Shown: positions 44,971 to 56,234 of the stretch, piece after piece
How the letters are laid out: each line of letters starts with the position of its first letter
How positions within the stretch are numbered: position 1 is the stretch's first letter
Assembly (NCBI GenBank): GCA_017979445.1
Contig: CM030714.1
Span: forward strand, 2,790,001-2,854,000
Length of the DNA stretch: 64,000 bases
Direction: 5' to 3'
DNA from: Akebia trifoliata
Lineage: Eukaryota; Streptophyta; Magnoliopsida; Ranunculales; Lardizabalaceae
Program-made: the position numbers and the translations under genes
Notes under the pieces: model-generated
Database searches by the model: none
What the model saw: the letters and a program-made list of their open reading frames with translations, nothing else
What the model was told of the DNA's origin: nothing

Positions 44971-45990
44971 ACATACATATATATAGTTTTTCAAGCTTGA
45001 TCCAAGGTGCTGAAAATGGACAGTCACGGAGCACCCAAATTTAAAAATAAAATTTAACGGTAAAAAATAACTATTATTATTATTATTGTTGTTGTTGTTG
45101 TTGTTATTGTTGTTATTGTTTTAAAGTTCATATAATTTTTTCCTTTACAACTCTATTGCATCAGATTATGTTTTTGAATGTCACAAGGTGATCAAATCAA
45201 AAAGTTTGCTACTTCTTTTTTTCACTATGGACATGAAAGAGAAATGGGTGTTGGTAAAATTAAATAGATACAAAAATTGATGTATAACCCTTTTGATAAA
45301 TATGGTTGGATGAGTTATTCGGCAAAATAGACGGATGTTTTTGGCCAATGCCCCTTTCTCTTTTCTCTCTATAGTGAAAAAAGTGAACTTCTGATTTGAT
45401 CACCTTGTGACATTCAAAAATATGATCCGATGTAACAGAGTTGTAGTGGACAAAATTATATGAACTTTAAAAAAAAAAAAAAATTACAAAAAATAATTTT
45501 CTTTCACTGCTAAATTTTATTTTTAAATTTGGGTGTCCGGTGGTTGTCCATTTTCAACACCTTTAATCAAACTTGAAAAATAATTTTTAATTTTAATGTT
45601 TTTAATATGAATGTTTTAAAGAAATCTAAAAGGCTATATTGTTGAATTGTCAATATAATAATCAATGTCGGCCCAACAACCTTTTTTAAGATTTGAAATC
45701 TTAAAAAAACAAATATGTAGGCAGCAGGCAAGAGAGAGAAATTCTCTCTATTGCTAATGTCATTGCACCACAAGTCAAAAGTTTTTTGGGTTGTAAGCCA
45801 ACACGTCATAGGGTGTCAAGGGTGTGCGCCAAAAACAACGTCCATTTAGCATTTTTTTTAAGCGTAAACTTTGGCACTTAAAGTATCGAAATTTGAATTA
45901 AAAAAAATATTAATAAATTCAGCACTTTTAAATGCCAAAATTTTATTTTAAAAAAAATTCGGCACTTTAAAAAAAATGTGTTATTTTTTT

Positions 45991-46752
45991 ATATCATAAT
46001 TTTCCCTATTGTCTTTTGGAGTCGAGATGTGCTTTGGTGTCTTTAAAAAAAGAAAAATATTCCTCCACCCAAGACACGATTCCAATTTCGACCTTTGAAA
46101 AACACCCTGTCCAATAATTGGAGAAAAAACCTCTAATAATTGCAGATATGATGTTTCTTGATTGAGTGAGGTGCTTTCCATGTCAAGATGAACTATTATG
46201 ATCAAAAGTTTTCTTACCCTTCATATTCTATATGTCATTGTATTCAAGATAAAGATACAAAACGTGAAAACATACTAACAATGGGGAGGATGAATCATGG
46301 AAGGTCACAACAACGATCATGGATAAAGTTGTGAACTATGTAAATTTAAAGTAATTTTATAAATTATTTCTCAATTCGTTTCGTATTGTAAATTCATTTC
46401 GTTTAGTATCGTAAATTATTCATTTGGGCTTATTAGTTCCTAAGTCCTTACAAATTATTGGCCTAATTAAGGTATGAAATCCGGGATTTTTATCAAGTCT
46501 TGTTCACGAACAAGACTCGAATGAGACAAGTTTTGTTTTCTTGAACAAAGAGTCAAGAAGAGAAAGAAGAAGAAACTGATACAGTTCACACGCAGTCAAA
46601 GTCTTGGTCGCGACACGGGTTTGCACACTGCACATGTTTGCCAAAAACCTTAACTCTTGCAATTGTTCCTCTCCTTCTTCTCTGATATATAGCTATATAT
46701 ATCATACCCAAGAGACCAAAGTCTCCATTTTTAAGGTTTTCTTACAACATCA
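45991..46752. other. upstream region of F-box pseudogene, unit 1
   Basis: Matches 59170-59922. AT-rich; TATATATA-type sequence at 46684-46702 could act as a TATA box. No other gene. Confidence 0.6.
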
Positions 46753-47844
46753 ATGAACCAGTGGACGATGGACGTTCTCCCAGATGAGATCATAGTCAAC
46801 ATTCTTTCAAGGCTTCCCAGCACATCTGTTCTTCAATGCAAGTGTGTTTACAAAACTTGGTGTTCTATAATTTCTGATCCTCAATTCACAAACATGCACC
46901 TTCACCGAGCAATTCAAACCAACCACAACATGATCTACCTCTCTCGCTCCAGCACCGATCGAAACGAACTATATTCTTTGGAAGATAATGAGGTGGAATT
47001 CGAAGAACCCATTATCAGAGCTTCAAGAATAATTAATGTCCCATTCGTTGACTACCCATTCGAAGTGATTGATTCCTACAATGGCCTCTTATGTTTGTAT
47101 CCCACTGACAATCAAGATCACCCCATTTACATATTTAATCCCACGACTGAAGTACACATGAAACTTCCTGAATTAACAATCCCGACATGTGTCTACGCAA
47201 ATTCGATGTATGGATTTGGTTTCAATGTCTCAAAGCAGGAATTCAAAGTGATACAAGTGCTATTTTACAAGGAAGCATCAAGTTGGTCACAACGTTTAGA
47301 GTCTTTAGTTCAAGTTAATACAGTTGGCGCTAGTAGTTCATGGAGAAGGATAGGTAATGCCCCTGACCCACTCTCCTGGCAAATTTGTTCTTCAACAGTA
47401 TTCTTCAGCGGATCAGTTCATTGGATGACAGTTGGCCCAATTCAACCCGATGGCCTAGCTTCCATCTTTGCCAGGATCTCCATTGTGTCATTCGATATGA
47501 GTGTAGAAGAATTTGGACTTGTTCCAAAACCTGTATTTGATGTGGTTGTGAGAACTTGGCCTCAATGTTTCGTGGCCCATTATCAACTTGGGGTGTTGGG
47601 AGGGTGTCTTTCTGTGACGGATTGTTCTTCTAATGACTCAATTGATGTATGGGTTATGAAGAATTATAATGTGAAGGAGTCCTAGATCAAACAGTTTAGC
47701 ATTCGAGGATATTCGCCATATTGGTGCAGTTATAGATTAGTTATGCCCGTGAGCTTACAAGTGGAAAACTTGCCTCTCTTCAAGTTGGGATTCAGAAATC
47801 GTTGGATCTTTAAGCTGGTGGACATTGTTCTACTATGGTTCTAG
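46753..47844 (+). pseudogene. F-box/FBA gene with nonsense codon, unit 1
   Basis: ATG at 46753 (MNQWTMDVLPDEIIVNILSR). Complete F-box (CKCVYKTWCSII) and FBA motifs: DSYNGLLCLYPT, IYIFNPTTEVHMKLPEL, MYGFGFNVSKQEFKVIQVLFY, a VNTVGASSSWRRIG block, GSVHWMTV, QLGVLGGCLSVTDCSS, IDVWVMKNYNVKES. The next Trp codon is TAG (47683-47685); unit 2 has TGG there. In frame the homology continues to a stop at 47842-47844 with the derived C-terminus (LPLFKLGFRNRW). The product would lose about 53 of 363 residues. It could still bind Skp1, so loss of function is likely but not certain. Confidence 0.85.
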
Positions 47845-48391
47845 CTTTTCCACATGAGGGGGTAAAAAGGAAACACTTAAGGAAAAGTTGCAGCATCGTC
47901 ATTCTAGCATTAATTATTATGCAGGGATTTTTTTAACCATTCTAGCATTTTTTGTTAATAAATTCGAAAATATTCTGAAAAAAGATTAAACAAAAAAATC
48001 TTGATGTGTGATCATCTCAAGTAATGAGATTTTGTTTCCTAACATATGTAATATGTATAGAAAAGTAGAAGAAAGTGGCCTTTATGCTATAAAAAAAAAT
48101 CACTTAGTCATCTTCAATTTTTTAATCTTGAATCCTAATCTATATGTTTAAAAAAAATTCGTGTCTGTTAATCATTTTTTTGTGCAGGGGATGTATGAAA
48201 CATTTACTCTTTCACTAAAAGCTATGGGCCAAAATCTGTTTTTGATTGGACATTAATTAATGTATTTTTAGTGAGAACTGTGGTGTTCATTTGAGTTTAC
48301 AATTTGACTCCAAACAACATTAAATCAGGTTAAGCCTGGATTAAGTACGGGCAAGACCACCTAGGTCACAAACTTTCTCTTCCTTTTACAA

Positions 48392-49018
48392 ATGGATTGG
48401 GTTCTTCCTCAAACTTTTTTCTCATTACTAGAAGGGTGGACCTTTAATATCTTCTCTCGTAGAAAACGTTACATTTGGACTATCCTTCGTTTGGCTATTG
48501 CTTGGGGTCTTTGGAGAAAGAGAAATATCAGGGTATTCCAAGACAAGGAAAGTACGTCTTGCAAAGGGGAAAAAAAAAAAGAGCTTCCATTGCCCCAACT
48601 TACCAATGAAAAGAAGTATTGCTTTAACATCGGTCCCATTCAACCCGATGGTCCACTTTCTGTCTTCTCCAAGATAGCCATTGTGTCATTCTATTTGATT
48701 GTTGAAGAATTTGGATTCATTCCCAAACCTGAAAATTTGAAGTGGTGATGTATCCTTGACACCACTCTTTTGCGGCCTATTATCAACTTGGGGTGATGGG
48801 AGGGTATCTTTCTGTGGTGGATCGTTCTTCTGATGAGACAAATGATGTTTGGATCGTGAAGAGTTATAATGTGAAGGAGTCCTGGATCAAACAGTTTAGT
48901 GTACCAAAAAATTCAGATTTTGGTGCTGTTATAGATTAGATACACCTGTGTGCTTACTAGTCAAAATTTTGGCTCTCTTCAGGTCGGGATTCAGAAATTG
49001 TTGGATCTTGAACTAATC
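48392..49018 (+). pseudogene. chimera: LINE zf-RVT tail joined to F-box/FBA fragment, unit 1
   Basis: An open frame 48392-48748 (118 codons) starts with MDWVLPQTFFSLLEGWTF and RLAIAWGLWRKRNIRVFQD, which looks like the C-terminal zinc-binding part (zf-RVT) of a plant LINE ORF2. From about 48630 it reads FBA sequence in the same frame: NIGPIQPDGPLSVFSKIAIV, EEFGFIPKPE. Frame-broken FBA homology continues (QLGVMGGYLSVVD, DVWIVKSYNVKESWIKQFS) to about 49018. A run of A at 48571-48582 lies at the junction. The duplicate is 61554-62190. No evidence that it is expressed. Confidence 0.7.
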
Positions 49019-49315
49019 TCGACACTGTAATAAATCTCGAGGTTCTGTTTTGAGGGTGGATGAATCTTAGTAAGGCCTTTTTTTTTCCCTTACTAAGTAG
49101 TCACTCTAGGACGGCTCTAGTCCCTATTAGAAGGCCGGCAGATTTCTCCTCTCATCTAAATGAGGTGATCTATGACGGAGTAATCAAGCCCTTACGCTAG
49201 AAAAGTCCAAAAGAAAGAACACATTCCCAAGGCATCAAATGCTATATATATCTTTAAGATTTTCTTACAGACAGCAAAACCCAATACCAAGACCAACACC
49301 CACTGAAGCTGAAGG
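49019..49315. other. upstream of F-box locus 49316
   Basis: Matches 62190-62960, where a foldback element (62252-62724) is inserted. A TATATATA word at 49242 could be the TATA box. Confidence 0.5.
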
Positions 49316-50556
49316 ATGAACAACCTACCACATGACATCACTTCTAATATCCTTTCAAGGCTTCCCCTCAGATCTGTTCTTCAATGCAAAAGTGTTTGCA
49401 AAACTTGGTGTTCTTTAATTTCTGTCCCTCAATTCGCTAACATGCACCTTAACCGAGCAATTCAAACTAACCCCAACCCCAACATCATAATCCTCCACTC
49501 TCGCAACAAGACCGGTCGAAACGAGCTGTATTTTGTGGAAGATAACGAGGCAGCAAAGGAGGAATTCGAAGAACCCATTGCCAGGGCTACAAGAATTGAT
49601 GTTCCATTCATCCTCGAATCCTCATTCAGAGTGATTGGTTCCTGCAATGGTCTCTTATGTTTGTCTTCAACCCACAATGGGAATCAAATTCACCCCATAT
49701 ACATATTTAATCCTGCAACTAGAGAACACATGAAACTCCCTGAATTAACAATCCCCACATGTGTGTTTGAAAAATCTTTATTGGGATTTGGTTTCTGTGT
49801 CTCTACTCATGAATTCAAGGTGGTACAAGTGCTATTTTTCAAGGACGAATCTAGTTCGTCCCAGCGTTTAGAGTCTGTTGTTCAAGTCTATACAATAGGC
49901 AGCAATTCATGGAGAAGGATAGGTAATGCCCCCGACACGCTATCGGGGTATGTTCATACTTCAACTTTCTCCAATGGATCACTTCATTGGATGATGAGTA
50001 GCTCCGTCTTCTCCATGATGGACATTGTGTCATTTGACTTGAGTGTTGAAGATTTCGGAGTTGTTCCGGTACCCAAATTCCGTCCGGCAGTGAAACGTGG
50101 ACCTCGGTCTCGGTGTTTCGTCAGCAATCATCGACCTGACATTCCTGCAGTTGTGAATCATCGACAGCACTCTTATTCAACTGTTATAGACTCGGGGAGT
50201 TAGGAGGGTGTCTTTCTGTGGTTGATAGTTCTTCTGACTTCTCAATTGATATGTGGGTTATGAGGAGTTATAATGTTAAGGAGACCTGGATCATACATTT
50301 TAGTATATGTCGAGATTCTCTGTCTTGGTTGGAATATGGATTCATCACGCCTGTATGCTTACGATGGAACGGTGAAACTTTACTAATGTATGATTGGAAA
50401 GATTTGGTTTCTTATAACGCTGAAAGCCAAAAACTTAGTATCCTTCAAGTTGTGGGGATTGAGAAATTGAGTGATGACCTTGAATCTGGTAGACATGATA
50501 CTTCATTTCTAGCATTTCCACTCGTGGGGAAAAGTGCAACAGTAAGTAAATATTGA
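49316..50556 (+). pseudogene. F-box/FBA gene with 1-base deletion, unit 1
   Basis: ATG at 49316 (MNNLPHDITSNILSRLPLRS). F-box with CKSVCKTWCSLI, then GSCNGLLCLSSTHN, IYIFNPATREHMKLPEL, LLGFGFCVSTHEFKVVQVLFF, VYTIGSNSWRRIG. The frame breaks at about 50181 (tcaactgttat; unit 2 reads tcaacctgttat), giving a stop at 50201-50203. In the next frame homology resumes (LGGCLSVVDSSSDFSIDMWV, WNGETLLMYDWKDLVSYNAE) to a stop at 50554-50556. With the base present the protein would be about 413 residues with the ancestral long C-terminus. The unit 2 copy is open past this point. Confidence 0.85.
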
Positions 50557-51842
50557 AGAAGAAAGAAAGCGTAGACTAAACTATCTATTTTTATCGGTGG
50601 TGTTGGTGTTCTAGCATTGTGTGTTATATGAAGAACTTTATTAGGTGTTCAAGCATAGCATTGTGTTATATGTGCTTTAAGGCACCTTGGTTGTATAATA
50701 TTTATGCCCTAACAGGACTACTTTGGACAAAATCTTGATGTGTGTTCTTCAAGGAATGTGTAGAAAAGCAGAACCTTATGATTCTACCAATAATTCGAGA
50801 TAAGTTGGTGGTCGAGAGTTCCTATGTTGTCTGTGGCATTCTATGTGACCGATTGAGTGTAGATTATGCATCATCGTGTGTGGATGACATGTAGACGTGT
50901 CTAAGCAACCATGTAATGTTAGATCAGCATATGTGACGTTTAAATCAAGCTGTCCACCAATGGGCATTTTTGGATCCTGCCCCACAATATTTTCATACTA
51001 TATGGCTCGGGATCCAAAAATGTGCCATCATCCACAGTTTCTAAAGTCTTCATACCATAAAATAGGTAGTTCACAGGATTGTCCATGCTGAAACTGGAAA
51101 TCTTTGCATCTTCCATAGGTTATTTATGCCTTGAAGTATTTGGTTGTAAAATCTTTATGACAAACAGACTACTTTGCATGAAATCTTGGTGTGTGATTTT
51201 TCTCAAAACCTGTGCAATATGTGTAGAAAAGCTGAAGAAAGTGGCCTTCTTGGGGGAAGAAAATCACAATGTCATCTTCAAAGTTGTGATCTTGTCTTCC
51301 TAATCTTGCTTTCGTGTACTGGATTTATTAACTACTTACTATGTTCCTCAAGATTTATCACTATTTCTGAGCTTCATGGGCCAAATTCTGTTTTTGATGT
51401 TGTTACTTATTTATGGGATATAATTTGATCTTCAGAACCTATTAATGTGAGCTTTTACAGGTAACCTCAGCTAATTTATTTGAATACTAGTCTACGTCGT
51501 GCCCATACAGTACTCTTAATGAGTGCCAAAGAAATCTTGATTTGTTTCCCTTTTTTGGGGAACATAACAATGGACAAAAAAAAATGAGTTGTAACAGATC
51601 AAAAAATGAAAACTATCAAAACAAGTGACAAAAAATCAACATTCATATCATCAAATTTTGTTGTCTCATTTCAGATTGAATCCTCAAAAACTGCTTGGAG
51701 GAAATTGCATGCTAAATGGAATTTGCATCGGATATTTTTTGATATCCAATAAGTTAAATGGAATTTGGATGTTAATTAATGATATCCGCCGTATATCAGA
51801 TTTGAATTTGAATATCAGAAAAAAAAAGTGCTAAAGTGACTT
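50557..51842. other. F-box 3' flank and spacer, end of unit 1
   Basis: Flank words of the array recur here twice ('tagaaaagcagaa', 'gtgtagaaaagctgaag'), suggesting a partial duplicate of the flank at 51120-51420. No other gene. Confidence 0.55.
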
Positions 51843-52005
51843 CCTAGGACATTGCGTTCAACATTGTGCTGACGTGGAGGTGTACATAGAAACATTGATG
51901 CCTTTTACTTGAGATACGAGTGAAAAGCATCTATGGTCACGCCACCTCATCAATGGAGTGTTGAACAGGGTTCCTTGGAAGTGTCATGCTGGAGTGACTG
52001 CATAG
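51843..52005. mobile_element. MITE family 3-like, copy 5
   Basis: Contains the family core (gagatacgagtgaaaagcat, as in 10715-10740) and right-end word 'gctggagtgac'. The left end is diverged; inverted words gttcaacattgtgc and gtgttgaac are seen. Confidence 0.5.
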
Positions 52006-52229
52006 GAGACTATAGGAATGAGAAGCATTTATGGTTCTGGGCACACCGCAACGTCAGCCCAGTGTCTAATGGAGTGTACTAGGCAGTCACATCCGCATTT
52101 TCCTTTTCTGGCTGAGTTTCACATTGCACAGATGAGGCAGTGTGCTTAGAACCATATAGGTGGCTTGGAAATGCTGAAAACCTGAGGTCTGGTAATGCCG
52201 AAAACCTGGGGACTGGTAATCTTATGAGT

Positions 52230-52290
52230 TGTTCTTTGTTCCCTTCTTTTTTCAATATATTATACTTTTCAAGAAAAAAAAAAAAAAAAA
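52230..52290 (+). mobile_element. very short LINE/SINE-like 3' tail with target duplication
   Basis: About 60 bp ending in an A-run, flanked by ATCTTATGAGT at 52219-52229 and 52291-52301. The unit 1 copy is at 33236-33311, so the insertion predates the duplication. Confidence 0.65.
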
Positions 52291-52850
52291 ATCTTATGAG
52301 TCCAGCTTTGCGGCCCCCACTTTGCCAATTTTTCTGCTTTTCCATCTTTAGTGAACAAAGCCTTATATTGATTCAAGTTTCTTATTGGAGGGAAAGAGTC
52401 AAATACAACCACCCCCCTAATGATGATAGCGACAATTTTGGAAATTGAATAAAAGATTCAGACCATTGGGTTGACATGATCAAACTAGAAACCATGAAGT
52501 ACATCAGTTTGCAATTGCATGTCATTTTTGTTTGCTAAGTACAATAAAATGGCCCCGTAGAAAGATGGATTAGCCTTCTACCAGGAATGAAGAAGATCAA
52601 CTAACTTGTGAACTATCAACAATATGTCATGATGTATCCATGCCAGGGGGCACCATGTGATACAAGTTGATTCTAGCCATTGGAGAGGATTAGAATCCCT
52701 TGTTGGAACGTATGTAAGGCTCGTCAGTTACAGATTTATAAGGTTAAGAAACCTACCATATTTGCATTTCTAATTTCTATAAAAGGGTTGTATCTGTCGA
52801 AGGAAAAGACATAATGAAAAAGACAATGATAATAATAAGATTAATTATGG

Positions 52851-53085
52851 GTTGGGATCCATACTCATGGAAATGAACTTACATGTTCACACACAATCCT
52901 AATTGTTAAAATAATAAATTTACTAGTCAAGATTTATCTTAGAGATATGTAATGTATTATCAGGATATATCTTTAGCCCAACCATTGGACTCCGCATTTA
53001 TATGGCTTGGATTATGCGCGAACATAGAGTTCCTTACACACGATCAGATTCCTTTCCCCCGAGTCTACGGATACCAACCTATATG
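52851..53085. mobile_element. palindromic element, 'ttgggatcca...' type, unit 2
   Basis: Duplicate of 33869-34101 with a few base changes. Confidence 0.5.
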
Positions 53086-53107
53086 AAAATTTGGTGTTGA
53101 TCAAATA

Positions 53108-53130
53108 TCCCCCCCCCCCCCCCCCCCCCC
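53108..53130. repeat. poly-C tract, unit 2 only
   Basis: A run of about 22 C where unit 1 (34131-34137) has 6-7. Confidence 0.8.
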
Positions 53131-53189
53131 CTTCCTTCGTCACATTAGAATAGTAAAGATAAAGATAGCTGACCGGATATAAGGATGCT

Positions 53190-53191
53190 GA

Positions 53192-53230
<39 letters not shown>
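53190..53230. repeat. (TA)n microsatellite upstream of F-box gene
   Basis: Expanded relative to unit 1 (34200-34210), about 200 bp before the ATG at 53427. Confidence 0.85.
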
Positions 53231-53233
<3 letters not shown>

Positions 53234-53239
53234 TTATGA

Positions 53240-53260
53240 CTTCTCTCATTATAATAGTAG
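53240..53260 (+). promoter_or_regulatory. conserved block upstream of F-box subclade
   Basis: Same cttctctcattataatagt block as 34222 and 25092, at similar distance to the ATG. Confidence 0.3.
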
Positions 53261-53368
53261 ATTAAACATGAATAATTCAATTATTAATATTTTGCTTAAT
53301 ATTAAATTATAAAATTGCCATGTTTTTCAAGTAAATTGATACAGTTGACTAGCAATCAAATCTTGATT

Positions 53369-53376
53369 TATAAAAG
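53369..53376 (+). promoter_or_regulatory. TATA box of F-box gene at 53427
   Basis: TATAAAAG 51 bp before the ATG, as in unit 1. Confidence 0.5.
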
Positions 53377-53426
53377 CAATAAACTTTAACCCTTCTTCTC
53401 TGTTATTGTTCGTCTATCAGTGAACA

Positions 53427-54476
53427 ATGGACATCATCCCATACGAAATCATTGCCAATATCCTTTTATGGCTTCCCATCAAATCTGTTCTTCAATGCAG
53501 GTGCGTATGCAAAACATGGTGTTCTATAATTTCTAATGCTCAATTCACTAATACGCTCCTTCACCGAGGAACTCAAACCAACCCCAACATCATCTTCTTA
53601 CCTCGCTCCAGAAATGGTCATAACGAACTTTATTATGTGGAAGATGACGAGGATGAATTACAAGAATTCATTATTGGCGCTACAAGATTTGATGTCCCAT
53701 TCATCAGCCAAACCACATTTGAAGTGATTGGTTCTTGCAATGGCCTCTCATGCTTATTGTCTTCCACCAATGATCAAAATCGAATCATTTACGTATTTAT
53801 TCCCGAAACTGGAGATCACATGAAACTCCCCGAATTAACAATACCCACACATGGGTTCACAAAATGTCTATTTGGATTTGGTTTCAGTGTCTCTACACAG
53901 GAATTAAAGGTGGTGCAAGTGTTATTTTACACGGATGAATTTAGTTCGTCCCACTGTTTAGAGTCAATAGTTCAAGTTTATACACTTGGCAGTAGTTCAT
54001 GGAGAAGGATAGGTAATGCCCCTGTTGCACTCGCAGCAGAGCAAGTTTGTTCTTCAACATTCATCAATGGATCACTTCATTGGATAACGCCTCACTCCGA
54101 ACAACCTGATGGCCCAGTTTCCATTTTTTCCAAGATGGGCATTGTGTCATTTGACTTGAGTGTGGAAGAATTTGGAGTCGTTCCAAAACCTGAATCTCAT
54201 GTGGTTGTGAATTATCCGCCGAAATGTTTCTCGGACTCTTATCAACTTGGTGTGTTAGGAGGGTGTCTTTCTGTGGCAGATTTCTCTTCTAACCACACAA
54301 TTGATGTATGGGTTATGAAGAGTTATAATGTGAAGGAGTCTTGGATCAAACAGTTTACTATACCACAAAATTCGCCAGCTTGGTTCTCTTATATGCTCCT
54401 TGGTTTCGGAATGCAAAACTTGGAACTCTTCAAGTTGGGATTCAGAAACTCTTGGATATTGATGCTGCATGGTTGA
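53427..54476 (+). CDS. F-box protein with FBA domain, unit 2 copy (349 aa)
   Basis: Duplicate of 34409 with five residue differences by my count, all single substitutions. It has the same F-box (IPYEIIANILLWLPIKS), FBA motifs and derived C-terminus (LFKLGFRNSWILMLHG). One change restores a common residue: DHMKLPEL here against DHMELPEL in unit 1. Uninterrupted. Predicted SCF substrate receptor with unknown substrate. The promoter copy has an expanded (TA)n and poly-C, so expression could differ between the twins. Confidence 0.93.
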   Translation: MDIIPYEIIANILLWLPIKSVLQCRCVCKTWCSIISNAQFTNTLLHRGTQTNPNIIFLPRSRNGHNELYYVEDDEDELQEFIIGATRFDVPFISQTTFEVIGSCNGLSCLLSSTNDQNRIIYVFIPETGDHMKLPELTIPTHGFTKCLFGFGFSVSTQELKVVQVLFYTDEFSSSHCLESIVQVYTLGSSSWRRIGNAPVALAAEQVCSSTFINGSLHWITPHSEQPDGPVSIFSKMGIVSFDLSVEEFGVVPKPESHVVVNYPPKCFSDSYQLGVLGGCLSVADFSSNHTIDVWVMKSYNVKESWIKQFTIPQNSPAWFSYMLLGFGMQNLELFKLGFRNSWILMLHG

Positions 54477-55135
54477 CACGATACTGTTTTTGTGCATGTG
54501 GGGTGCCTCCTTTTGCCAAATCAGTTTCCGCAGGAAGAAAGAATAAGGCCTTGTCTTAGTTGTTGGTGGTGGTGGTGTCGTTGTTTTTGTTGTTCTAAAC
54601 ATTATGTGTTATGAGAAGAGCTTTATTGGCTGTTCGAATTATATGTGCCTGTACCTTTATTGTTGAACTTATATTAATTGTTTTAGAATTGTGTGTCATC
54701 TTTGCTTTGATGTATCTTTGTTGTAAAACCTTTACACTTCATTTTCTTTATAAAGAGTGAATTAAAGAGGTAGCTTTTCCTACACGTTTCTCTTGTTGTC
54801 ACAAAACAGGAACAGAACCAAAAAAAAAAAAAACATTGTTATGATGCATTTTAGATCAGATGAATTGAGTTTTATAAGAACTTAATGGTGGGAATAGAAG
54901 AAGACACATTGAACAACATTCGGAAAACAGGCTACTTTGAACGAAATCTTGAACCCCAGTAGTGATTGGTTGAAAATCGGACCAACCGATGGTCTTAACA
55001 GGCTCAACATGATTTTGAAGGATTGATAAGCTAATTGGTATCGTTACCATTCGTTAATAATGATAGACGACGGATAACCCTAAGGGCCTGTTTGGAAGCA
55101 AAGAGTTGGGGAATGAAAGTTAGCAATTCAAAGAA
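54477..55135. other. 3' flank of F-box gene, unit 2
   Basis: Matches 35459-36140. The (GTTGTT)n stretch is shorter here. Confidence 0.7.
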
Positions 55136-56163
55136 TACCTATAATTATGTATTCTTCTTTTTGGTAGTCAAAAGCAACAAAAAGAAAGAAAAAAAAAATG
55201 ATGCTGGTAGCTGTGGATAGTTACTTAATTATATGTAACTACCTTTTTTAATTATATCCGGAATTTCAAATTATCTCATAATCTTTACCTGATATCAGAG
55301 CAATCTTCCATGATCCTGACTTCTCTCCTAGATATTATAGCGCATTGTCCTTCTACTCTCATGTCATTCTGATCAAATTATCTCTCATAAGCATTTTATC
55401 AAATACGTCATGTCCATGTTCATTTTAACTCCAATCTTGATTAAAATTAAATAAATCTGTTTTGATTGTCTAATGGCCAGTTTGCTCACCGTATTTGCAT
55501 TGATTGTGTTTCAATCGATGGTCGTAAGCTCTCGAACCAAAACCCAGCACTTTTTTTCTATTTTGAGGTCGACTTTGAGATATTTGGGCTTTAAAGAACC
55601 TATCAGAAAACCTTCCCAAAGTTAAACAAAAAATTAAAGACAAAATAAATGAGAAACAAATACTCGGAATTTATCATCAAATGTCTTAGTGGCTAACATC
55701 ATATTCCAATCAACTTGAATCGAGGAAAAAACATAAATTAAAATGCTATTAACTTAAGAGAGCTTAACATCTTTTTATGTGGTTCAATATAGGGCTGATA
55801 ACGGGTGGAGTGTGGTTGGGTAAGACTTCTGTCGACTCCATACCTGAATTGAAACATACACCCCTATACCTAATTTTTTACTCAAATTTTAGAATAATAC
55901 CCAAACCCAAATTTTGACTGAAGTTTTAGGTGGATAATCATACCCGATTTATTAACTGATTCTTAGGTCGTCCAAATTTTTACTCTTACCTGATTATATA
56001 TATAAAATATAAAATATATTTTTGTTATCGTATAAATGGATAATAGGGTAGGATATAACGTATATTCATACCTGATCCTATAAAACTTTTAAGTATCAAA
56101 TAATATTACTGATTTCTTAATTGGGTAGAAAAATGTTGTCCCTATCAGATTTATTCAGTTCTA

Positions 56164-56230
<67 letters not shown>
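55136..56230. other. non-genic spacer with long (AT)n, unit 2
   Basis: Matches 37844-38927. Ends in an (AT)n of about 60 bases (56167-56230) that hosts the next element. Confidence 0.7.

Positions 56231-56234
<4 letters not shown>

Larger units (their letters stand above)
41060..45990. mobile_element. long-inverted-repeat element split by a 3.6-kb palindrome cluster
   Basis: The left arm (about 41060-41390) and 44985-45210 read inwards against 45370-45990. Paired words: 'ttcaaatttcgat' and 'atcgaaatttgaa', 'aaatcttaaaaagg' and 'ttttttaagattt', 'gttcatataattttttcc' and 'gacaaaattatatgaac', 'tcacaaggtgatcaaatc' and 'gatttgatcaccttgtga'. The centre is about 45290. Without the cluster it would be about 1.4 kb. 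No transposase. The unit 2 copy lacks the left end. Confidence 0.8.
33194..52157. repeat. large tandem duplication, unit 1 (~19 kb)
   Basis: From 'aggtggcttggaaatgc' at 33194 the sequence matches, in order and direction, what starts again at 52158. Matching landmarks: F-box genes 34409/53427, 46753/59923, 49316/62961; chimeras 48392/61554; repeats 33869/52851. The offset is 19018 at the first gene and falls to 13645 at the last because of known insertions and deletions. High similarity in non-coding DNA argues for a recent event. Confidence 0.92.
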
